From Lonsdalea iberica (GTDB taxonomy: Bacteria > Pseudomonadota > Gammaproteobacteria > Enterobacterales > Enterobacteriaceae): DNA of 64,000 bases. The DNA is taken from contig NZ_LUTP01000011.1 of the NCBI RefSeq assembly GCF_002111585.1, forward strand, positions 43,743-107,742. Reading direction: 5' to 3'. The notes under the pieces were generated by a model. It was not told the origin of the DNA. It was given only the letters and a program-made list of their open reading frames with translations, and ran no database searches. Position 1 is the first letter of the stretch, and each line of letters begins with the position of its first letter. Below are positions 57,902 through 64,000 of the stretch, one piece after another. A program made the translations under genes and the position numbers.

Positions 57902-58203
57902 CGGTGAAATGGGGACAGGTTCTGGCGGCCACGCTGGTGATTTTTCCTCTCTGGGGGCAGGCTAATCCGGGGAGTCATACGAATACCGATATTGTCGTGC
58001 CGGTTCCTCCGCAGGTGATTTGGGGCAACGGCAACCATTCAGGCCAGCAGAATAACGCTCAGCAATGTATTCGTTGCTGCACCTACCAGAACACGCAGTA
58101 TTCCGAAGGGGCGGTCATCAAGATGGAAGGCGTATTGTTGCAATGCTCTGAGGATAAACAGAGGCTCAGCACCAATAATCTGGTGTGGCGGATGGTTAAA
58201 TGA
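57898..58203 (+). CDS. ynjH: YnjH (DUF1496) exported cysteine protein
   Basis: A 101-residue protein with a Sec signal peptide (cleavage near residue 22, after GQA). The mature part has [27 protein letters not shown], as in E. coli YnjH, suggesting disulfide bonds in the periplasm. Function is unknown. The start overlaps the topB stop as ATGA, so translation is coupled. The following 40 bases separate it from convergent xthA. Confidence 0.9.
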   Translation: MTVKWGQVLAATLVIFPLWGQANPGSHTNTDIVVPVPPQVIWGNGNHSGQQNNAQQCIRCCTYQNTQYSEGAVIKMEGVLLQCSEDKQRLSTNNLVWRMVK

Positions 58204-58243
58204 ACCGTGGCGGGGCTGAGATTCTACCCCGCCAACGAGTACA

Positions 58244-59050
58244 CTAAAGTGCGAATTCTGCCCAGATAGGCGCGTGATCCGAAGGCTTCTCCATCGCACG
58301 GATCGTGTAGTCGATACCCGTTGCGGTGCAGCTTTCCGCCAGAGACTGGCTTGCCAGGATCAGGTCGATGCGCAGGCCGCGGTTAGTATCGAAGCCTTTG
58401 GACCGATAGTCGAACCAGGAAAACTGGTCGTTGCAGGAGGGATGAGCGGCGCGGAACGTGTCCACCAGCCCCCAATTTTGCAGTCGGGCCAGCCACTCAC
58501 GCTCTTCTGGCAAGAAAGAACATTTACCGGTGCGCAGCCAGCGCTTACGGTTCTCTTCCCCAATTCCAATATCCAGATCGGTCGGGCTGATATTCAGATC
58601 GCCCATGATAACCAGCGGTTGTCCTTGTGGGTGATGATGTTCGATATAGTGCTGAAGATCCTGATAGAAACGCGTTTTTGCCGGAAATTTAGTTGGATGG
58701 TTGCGGCTTTCTCCCTGAGGAAAATAGCCATTGATGACCGTCAACGGACCCTGAGGGGTATCGATATCCGCCATGATGATGCGTCGTTGAGCGTCTTCCT
58801 CATCGGTCGGGAATCCGCGGCGAACCGCCAGTGGTTCTTTCTTCGTCAGCAACGCTACGCCGTAATGGCCTTTCTGTCCGTGGTAGAACACGTGATAGCC
58901 ATGCTGTGCCACGTCTTCCAACGGAAACATGTCGTCGTGTACTTTGGTTTCCTGCAAACCAATGACGTCCGGCTGGTGTTGTTCGACCACTGCGGCTAAT
59001 TGATGAGGCCGCGCTCGCAGGCCGTTGATGTTAAAAGAAACAAACTTCAT
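58244..59050 (-). CDS. xthA: Exodeoxyribonuclease III (XthA)
   Basis: A 268-residue AP endonuclease and 3' exonuclease for base-excision repair, the same length as E. coli XthA. N7 and E34 (LQETK), the MGDLNISP motif and the C-terminal [10 protein letters not shown] catalytic histidine are intact. The ATG at 59050 gives the exact conserved N-terminus [12 protein letters not shown]; the open frame to 59251 runs through the glycine riboswitch region. It is divergent from the riboswitch-controlled transporter. Confidence 0.96.
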   Translation of the reverse strand: MKFVSFNINGLRARPHQLAAVVEQHQPDVIGLQETKVHDDMFPLEDVAQHGYHVFYHGQKGHYGVALLTKKEPLAVRRGFPTDEEDAQRRIIMADIDTPQGPLTVINGYFPQGESRNHPTKFPAKTRFYQDLQHYIEHHHPQGQPLVIMGDLNISPTDLDIGIGEENRKRWLRTGKCSFLPEEREWLARLQNWGLVDTFRAAHPSCNDQFSWFDYRSKGFDTNRGLRIDLILASQSLAESCTATGIDYTIRAMEKPSDHAPIWAEFAL

Positions 59051-59189
59051 GTTCGCTGCCGTTGTAATGAAAATGTGCCGTGATGGTAGCAGAAATGGCG
59101 GCGGCGAGTCACGGTCGAGACCCGGTATAAACACCGATAGTAACCATCGTTGTTGCAGGGTTGATGGCGGCTGGGAGAGCCCGTATACT

Positions 59190-59375
59190 CCGCGTCTCGC
59201 AGGAGAGAGGAGGCCATTGCAGGCCCTCCCGCCGAAGGCGCAAACTCCCATAATCGCTCAGGTCACCCTACTGCAGGATCCATTCACGCCAACTGGAGAG
59301 CGGTTGCCAGACAACCCACCGAAGGGGCAAGCAGCCGCTGCTGCACAAACTCTCAGGTAAAAGGACAGAGGGAGG
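59190..59375 (+). promoter_or_regulatory. Tandem glycine riboswitch
   Basis: Aptamer 1 (about 59190-59275) has GCAGGAGAGAGG, CCGCCGAAGGCGCAAACTCC and CGCTCAGGT. Aptamer 2 (about 59290-59375) has GGAGAGCGG, CCACCGAAGGGGCAAG, AAACTCTCAGGTAAAAGG and ACAGAGGGAG. These are the conserved glycine aptamer elements in the classical two-aptamer arrangement, with a short linker. The next gene is a YicG-like glycine transporter. No terminator hairpin is visible between aptamer 2 and the gene, so control is probably translational. Confidence 0.92.
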
Positions 59376-59383
59376 GGCACAAC

Positions 59384-59398
59384 CACGAGAGGCTCGTG
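59384..59398 (+). promoter_or_regulatory. Hairpin covering the ribosome site and start of the glycine transporter gene
   Basis: CACGAG pairs perfectly with CTCGTG around AGG. The stem takes in the GAGAGG ribosome site and reaches the GTG start at 59398. It is the likely expression platform of the glycine riboswitch. Confidence 0.6.
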
Positions 59399-60018
59399 TG
59401 CTGACCTATATCTATCTTATTGCCATAACCGCAGAGGGGATGTCCGGCGCGCTGGCGGCAGGTCGCCGCAATATGGATATTTTCGGCGTTTCCTTTATCG
59501 CCTTCATTACCGCGCTCGGCGGCGGCACAGTCCGCGACATTCTCCTGGGCAATTTCCCCATCGGCTGGACTCAGCATCCCGCTTACATCTATCTCACGGT
59601 CGGCGCCGGTCTGTTTACCGTCATGATTGCGCGCTTCATGCAGCATCTGCATCGGCTGTTTCTGGTACTCGATGCCATGGGGCTCATTGCGTTCACGATT
59701 ATTGGCTGCAACGTAGCGCTGTATCTGAATTACTCGTTGACGATCGTGGTCATCGCGGGGGTAACGACAGGCATTTTCGGCGGGATCTTGCGGGATATTT
59801 TCTGCAACCGCACGCCGATGGTGCTGCGTAAAGAGCTGTATGCCTGCGTCTCACTGCTGGTGGCACTGCTCTATCTCGGTTTTCGGCACGTCGGGCTTAA
59901 TCACGATATCAACCAACTACTTTCCTTCCTGATCGGACTCTCTGTGCGCCTGGCCGCGATTCGCTGGTCATGGCAACTGCCGGTATTTACCTACATGCCC
60001 GGACGGTGGAAAGGGTAA
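59398..60018 (+). CDS. UPF0126/glycine transporter family protein (YicG-like), GTG start
   Basis: A 206-residue inner-membrane protein with seven hydrophobic segments and the two repeated family motifs, GGGTVRDILLG near residue 42 and GGILRDIFC near 128. It matches E. coli YicG over most of its length (ITAEGMSGALAAGRRNMDIFG). Pfam names the domain a glycine transporter, largely because of riboswitch association. The start is GTG at 59398. Position behind a tandem glycine riboswitch strongly supports a glycine-handling function, most likely export when glycine is high or uptake when low; the direction is not visible. Confidence 0.88.
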   Translation: MLTYIYLIAITAEGMSGALAAGRRNMDIFGVSFIAFITALGGGTVRDILLGNFPIGWTQHPAYIYLTVGAGLFTVMIARFMQHLHRLFLVLDAMGLIAFTIIGCNVALYLNYSLTIVVIAGVTTGIFGGILRDIFCNRTPMVLRKELYACVSLLVALLYLGFRHVGLNHDINQLLSFLIGLSVRLAAIRWSWQLPVFTYMPGRWKG

Positions 60019-60082
60019 GCGAACGGCATTGCCTCCTAGGTAGTAGCACGGAGACAATTTCGGATGAAGAGAAGCGCAGTCT

Positions 60083-60143
60083 GCTTCAATGCATTGAGTG
60101 GATTTGGGGGGTGACTCTTTCAGAGATGGTGGTGGGGGAAGGA
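60083..60143 (-). repeat. rtT-like repeat copy 2 with a tRNA-Tyr 3'-end fragment
   Basis: This 61-base segment is a degenerate copy of 60254-60314, offset by 171 bases. It includes the tRNA 3' end (TGGTGGTGGGGGAAGGA on the plus strand) and the adjacent trailer. It has the layout of the rtT repeats following tyrT in E. coli, where each unit begins with a duplicated tRNA 3' end. Confidence 0.7.
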
Positions 60144-60253
60144 TAACTCGTCACTACGTTCCTCGCCCTTCGGGTCGTGCTGCGCACGTTGTCTCGCTAT
60201 GCTCGACTCGAACCTTGTCGAAGGTTCTCACCTTCCCCCTACGGGAATAGATG

Positions 60254-60297
60254 GCTTCAACATATTGGATTGATTTGGGGAGTGATTCTATAAGAGA

Positions 60298-60314
<17 letters not shown>
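60254..60314 (-). repeat. rtT-like repeat copy 1, spanning the tRNA-Tyr 3' end and trailer
   Basis: The segment consists of the last 17 bases of tRNA-Tyr plus the transcribed trailer, and is repeated 171 bases further downstream. Shared blocks include GATGGTGGTGGGGGAAGGA, GATTTGGGG and GCTTCAA. The two copies have diverged, mainly in the trailer. Confidence 0.7.
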
Positions 60315-60382
<68 letters not shown>

Positions 60383-60533
60383 ACTGGCCTGAAACGTGTT
60401 TTGCGTTAAGCGGGGCGCATCATAACAAATGCCGCGCCCCTGTAAAGTCTGAACCGGCAAATTCAGATTTGTTTGCCGGTTTTTTATGCCATCTGACGCT
60501 GTCTTGAGCGGCTCGATGACAATAGGTCGAGCA

Positions 60534-61382
60534 TTACAGGATGATCGTGCGATTCCCATAGACGAAAACACGCTGTGCCAGCACTTGATAGAGCGCCCGG
60601 CTGAGGACGTTTTTCTCGACGTCGCGACCCGCACGCATCATGTCGTCGGCGGTGTAGGTATGATCAACATGAATTACGTCCTGCATGATGATGGGGCCTT
60701 CATCCAGACTGTCGTTCACATAATGAGCCGTGGCGCCGATGATTTTGACGCCACGCTCATACGCCTGGTGGTAAGGGCGTGCGCCGATAAATGCGGGCAG
60801 GAACGAATGGTGAATATTGATGACCTGATTCGGGTAGTGCTGTACGAAAGCCGGGGTCAAGACGCGCATGTATTTCGCCAGGACGACATAGTCCGGCTGG
60901 TACGGGTCAATCTGCGCGATCATTTTTTGATCGTGTTCGTCGCGAGATAATCCTTCGTGGCTGATCAGGTGGAACGGAATATCAAAACGTTCAACCAGCG
61001 TGCGCAGCGTTTCGTGGTTACCGATCACGGCGGCGATTTCGACATCTAAACCACCGAAGGCGTTTTTCATCAACAGATCGCCCAGGCAGTGGGCTTCTTT
61101 GGTTACCAGAATCACAATGCGGCGACGACCTGCGTTGCTGAGTTCACGCACGGAGCCTAACGGTAAAGCGCTGTCCAGATCTTCCAGCAGCGTATTATCG
61201 TTGAAAATGCCTTCCAATTCCGTGCGCATGAAGAAACGCCCGGTACGATGATCGACATACTCAGAGTTTTGCACGATGTTCAGCTCGTGCTTGTAGCAAA
61301 CATTGGTGATTTTTGCGATTAACCCTTTCGAATCAGGGCAGATAGTACGAAGAACTTTTCTTTGTATATTATGGGATTGCAT
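60534..61382 (-). CDS. purU: Formyltetrahydrofolate deformylase PurU
   Basis: A 282-residue enzyme (E. coli 280) that hydrolyses 10-formyl-THF to formate and THF, balancing one-carbon pools with glycine metabolism. The N-terminal ACT domain (KVLRTICPDSKGLIAKIT) precedes the formyltransferase-like domain with the HHSFLPAF motif. The ATG at 61382 (MQSHNIQRKVLRTICPD) matches the E. coli start MHSLQRKV; the open frame to 61415 adds 11 residues. Glycine is a known regulator of PurU, so its proximity to a glycine riboswitch unit is interesting. It ends 150 bases from the tRNA. Confidence 0.95.
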   Translation of the reverse strand: MQSHNIQRKVLRTICPDSKGLIAKITNVCYKHELNIVQNSEYVDHRTGRFFMRTELEGIFNDNTLLEDLDSALPLGSVRELSNAGRRRIVILVTKEAHCLGDLLMKNAFGGLDVEIAAVIGNHETLRTLVERFDIPFHLISHEGLSRDEHDQKMIAQIDPYQPDYVVLAKYMRVLTPAFVQHYPNQVINIHHSFLPAFIGARPYHQAYERGVKIIGATAHYVNDSLDEGPIIMQDVIHVDHTYTADDMMRAGRDVEKNVLSRALYQVLAQRVFVYGNRTIIL

Positions 61383-61453
61383 GAGGGGGTTGATCCTGTC
61401 CAAAGCCAATATCAATCATTTTATTCAGCGCGCCGAAATTGCGGGCTGTCACG

Positions 61454-61921
61454 CTATTGTCCGCAGCACTTCTTGTATTTTTTACCTGAGCCGCAGGGAC
61501 AGGCTTCATTTCTGCCGGTAGACAGATGAACGCCGTCGACATAGTACCAGCGATCGTGATGGCGAAGGAAGCGTGAGCGCTCTCTCATCAACACGTTGCG
61601 CTGAGGCGTGTTTTTGTCTGCATATCGTGCCGCAAACTCGACGAATCCTTCATCAGCCACTTCTCCCGCACTTTGAGTCAATACATTTAGGCCTCGCCAT
61701 TCGGTGTTGCTGCAGGTGGATGCAATATCTGCTCGAAAGTTTTCGGCCTGACAGGTTGGGTGCCATGTGGCGATCAGGTAGTCAATGTCTTGACGAACGT
61801 AGGCGCTATAGCGCGAACGCATGAGCGATTCTGGGGAGGGGGCGGCCCTAACTCCCTGAATATAAGGTTCACAGCAACGTGAAAAGGGTTGTTGATTGCC
61901 GCAAAAGCAACATTCGGACAC
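61454..61921 (-). CDS. ychJ: SEC-C motif protein YchJ, GTG start
   Basis: A 155-residue protein (E. coli 152) with cysteine clusters at both ends: CCFCGNQQPFSRCCEPY at the N-terminus and the SEC-C motif CPCGSGKKYKKCC at the C-terminus, both likely zinc-binding. The central DUF (RSRYSAYVRQDIDYLIATWHP) is conserved. Function is unknown. The start is GTG at 61921 following AAGGTAGAT. Its position between purU and rssA is conserved in enterobacteria. Confidence 0.92.
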   Translation of the reverse strand: MSECCFCGNQQPFSRCCEPYIQGVRAAPSPESLMRSRYSAYVRQDIDYLIATWHPTCQAENFRADIASTCSNTEWRGLNVLTQSAGEVADEGFVEFAARYADKNTPQRNVLMRERSRFLRHHDRWYYVDGVHLSTGRNEACPCGSGKKYKKCCGQ

Positions 61922-62049
61922 AATATCTACCTTAATAATTTTTTAATGAATTAAATAGTTGAGACGTATCTTAAAAACACTTCACATAGTACCCAGCGAG
62001 TTTGACGCATGGCAATGTAGTCTAGAATAAAGCAGGCAGGGGGGAAACC

Positions 62050-62955
62050 ATGCGTAAGGTCAAGGTCGGATTGGCTTTGGGGTCCGGTGCAGCAAAGGGA
62101 TGGGCACATATTGGCGTCATCAATGCGTTGAGAGAGCTCGGCATTGAGCCCGAAATCGTCGCCGGATGTTCGGTTGGCTCCCTGGTTGGCGCAGCGTATG
62201 CGACCAATCAGTTAGACAACATGGCCCGATGGGTCAGTGGTTTCGGCTATTGGGATGTGATCCGATTGATGGATCTGTCGTGGCGGCGCGGAGGGTTATT
62301 GCGGGGCGACCGCGTTTTCGAACATGTTCGTCAATTGCTGCGTACCCAGCGCATTGAGGATTGCGCCATTAAGTTTGGTGCGGTAGCCACCAATTTAAGT
62401 ACAGGTCGAGAGCTCTGGCTGACAGAGGGAGACCTGCACTTGTCTATACGCGCTTCATGCAGTATGCCGGGGTTGCTGTCTCCGGTTTCGTTCAACGGCT
62501 ACTGGCTGGTGGATGGCGCTGTCGTCAATCCCGTGCCCGTGTCATTAACGAGGGCCATGGGGGCGGATGTCGTCATTGCCGTTGATTTACAGCATGACGC
62601 GAGCCTGAAAAGTCATGATCTGCTCTCCGTGAAGCCCCCTCAACCAGCGATGGAAACCGTGTCGGTAGGAGGATGGTCGCAGCGAATACGCGAGCGACTT
62701 CACCTGAGAGGACGGCAGCCGGCGGAAGTCAGGCCTACGGCGATGGAGATTATGAGCACTTCAATTCAGGTGCTAGAGAACCGCCTGAAAATGAGCCGTA
62801 TGGCCGGGGATCCGCCGGATGTGCTGATTCAACCCTACTGCCCGCAGATAGCGACGCTGGACTTCCACCGCGCGCAGGAGGCCATTGACGCGGGCAGACG
62901 GGCGGTAGAAAAACAACGAGAGATGTTATTGCCATTGGTTCACCGGGCTACCTGA
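62050..62955 (+). CDS. rssA: Patatin-like phospholipase family protein RssA
   Basis: A 301-residue protein (E. coli 301) with the oxyanion-hole motif GLALGSGAAKGWAHIG, nucleophile serine S41 in GCSVGS and the catalytic aspartate in DGAVVNP. It sits directly upstream of rssB (the two are separated by 78 bases), but its link to RpoS turnover is only positional. Ribosome site AGGGGGGAAACC. No signal peptide. Confidence 0.94.
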   Translation: MRKVKVGLALGSGAAKGWAHIGVINALRELGIEPEIVAGCSVGSLVGAAYATNQLDNMARWVSGFGYWDVIRLMDLSWRRGGLLRGDRVFEHVRQLLRTQRIEDCAIKFGAVATNLSTGRELWLTEGDLHLSIRASCSMPGLLSPVSFNGYWLVDGAVVNPVPVSLTRAMGADVVIAVDLQHDASLKSHDLLSVKPPQPAMETVSVGGWSQRIRERLHLRGRQPAEVRPTAMEIMSTSIQVLENRLKMSRMAGDPPDVLIQPYCPQIATLDFHRAQEAIDAGRRAVEKQREMLLPLVHRAT

Positions 62956-63033
62956 GCCACATTTAGGTAGCCTGAATTACAACATCAGCATGATGAATAT
63001 GAACAGAACAGACTGAGTTTTAAGGGGTAACTG

Positions 63034-64000
63034 ATGGCACGACCATTTACGGGGAAAGATATTTTAATCGTTGAGGATGAAGCTGTTTTCCGTTCGGTGC
63101 TTGCGGGTTATCTAACCTCATTGGGTGCCAACGTCATTGAAGCGGATAACGGCCAGAATGCCTTCGAAATGATAATTCAGCAGCAGCCGGACCTCATCAT
63201 CTGCGATCTGAATATGCCCACGATGGGCGGATTTGAGTTTGTCGATCGATTCCGCCAGCAGAATACCGACACGCCCATTCTCGTCATATCGGCAACCAGT
63301 CATATGGCAGATGTAGCGAAAATATTACGGCTTGGTGTTCAGGATGTCCTGCTGAAACCGGTCAATGATTATAACCGATTACGTGAAACGGTAATGTCAT
63401 GCCTCTACCCCGATATGTTTACTTCACAGGTTGGTGAAGTCGATAAGTTAATGCAGGATATGGAATCGTTGAATGAATGCCCGGCCGATGTCAACAAACT
63501 GTTGGAGCAATTACAGCCGCCTGTCAATCAAACGATTGCACAGTGCCGTATTAATTATCGGCAGCTCACCGTAGCAGATCATCCCGGGTTAGTATTAGAT
63601 ATCGTGGCCTTATCGGAAGATGAACTGGCGTTTTACTGTCTGGACGTTACACAGGCCGCTCATAATAACGGTGTCGTTGCCGCATTGTTATTACGCGCAT
63701 TATTCAACGGGCTATTACGCGAGCACCTCGCCAATCAGCAGCGTAAACAGCCTGAATTATCCATGTTGTTAAGACAAGTAAATCAACTGTTACGTCATGC
63801 CGGTCTTAAGGGGGAGTTTCCTTTATTGGTCGGGTATTACCACCACAGTGTGAAAAAATTGATTCTTATTTCTGCAGGATTACACGCGACGCTTAGCGTA
63901 AAAGAAAATCAGTTGATGCTGCACAGCGGAATTCCGCTCGGCGCAAAGGATAGCGCTTATCTGAATCAGCTCGGTTATCAGTGTGAGTCTTGGCAGTGTC
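63034..64000 (+). CDS. rssB: RpoS adaptor/response regulator RssB, 3' end missing
   Basis: The first 322 codons of a protein of about 337 residues run off the window. The receiver domain begins MARPFTGKDILIVEDEAVF, with phosphoacceptor D58 in LIICDLNMP and the conserved K in LLKPV near 108. A helical linker and a PP2C-like C-terminal domain follow. RssB delivers RpoS to ClpXP. The ribosome site is AAGGGGTAACTG. The sequence here is more AT-rich than in rssA. Confidence 0.93.
   Translation, partial: MARPFTGKDILIVEDEAVFRSVLAGYLTSLGANVIEADNGQNAFEMIIQQQPDLIICDLNMPTMGGFEFVDRFRQQNTDTPILVISATSHMADVAKILRLGVQDVLLKPVNDYNRLRETVMSCLYPDMFTSQVGEVDKLMQDMESLNECPADVNKLLEQLQPPVNQTIAQCRINYRQLTVADHPGLVLDIVALSEDELAFYCLDVTQAAHNNGVVAALLLRALFNGLLREHLANQQRKQPELSMLLRQVNQLLRHAGLKGEFPLLVGYYHHSVKKLILISAGLHATLSVKENQLMLHSGIPLGAKDSAYLNQLGYQCESWQC

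Overview
The window looks like an ordinary chromosomal segment of an enterobacterium (Enterobacterales). Most genes are recognisable orthologues of E. coli K-12 genes with near-identical lengths, but their order differs from K-12: rnd sits next to minE, and ycgB is only about 5 kb from yeaHG. Gene order, moderately GC-rich sequence and lineage-specific inserts make a Pectobacteriaceae member (Dickeya, Brenneria or Lonsdalea type) the most likely source. That is inference; no rRNA or other decisive marker is present.

Layout. 0-4 kb: start of SOS-type ydjM with a LexA box, a frameshifted adhP, hxpB, yniB and a frameshifted yniA. 4-10.5 kb: the Fur-box sitABCD Mn/Fe importer, yobF-cspC, rlmA, and the Mn exporter gene mntP behind a yybP-ykoY-type riboswitch. 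10.7-14 kb: yobD and the mannose PTS operon manXYZ. 14-25 kb: yoaE with a coupled 57-codon upstream ORF, sdaA, nudL, pabB, yoaH, an unknown membrane protein, yoaA, tsaB and yeaY. 25-32 kb: fadD, rnd, minCDE and ycgLMN. 32.5-34.3 kb: a small patch of uncharacterised genes. 34.5-38 kb: dsbB, fadR and ycgB (SpoVR). 38.3-43.3 kb: a peptide/opine/nickel-type ABC importer with a fused permease, which carries a frameshift. 43.4-51.5 kb: yeaHG with a sigma-54 promoter, mipA, a frameshifted yeaD, gapA, msrB and yeaC. 51.5-64 kb: pncA, ansA, sppA, ydjA, topB-ynjH, xthA, a tandem glycine riboswitch driving a YicG-like transporter, tRNA-Tyr with rtT-like repeats, purU, ychJ, rssA and a truncated rssB.

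Several themes link the genes. Manganese uptake and export genes lie about 3 kb apart with separate metal sensors. The stress-kinase module YeaG-YeaH and its partner YcgB lie close together on one strand. Regulatory RNA features are frequent: two riboswitches, the yoaE upstream ORF and rtT-like repeats. Four genes (adhP, yniA, the ABC permease and yeaD) each lack exactly one base relative to a full-length reading frame. This is either genome decay or a systematic indel problem in the assembly.

No CRISPR array, insertion sequence, prophage or toxin-antitoxin locus was seen. I did not find a clearly novel multi-gene system. The most worthwhile leads are the apparent RBS-sequestering hairpin after the glycine riboswitch, the rtT-like repeat, the inverted repeat beside the yeaGH sigma-54 promoter, the yoaE upstream ORF, and the fused-permease ABC cluster with its inverted-repeat candidate operator.
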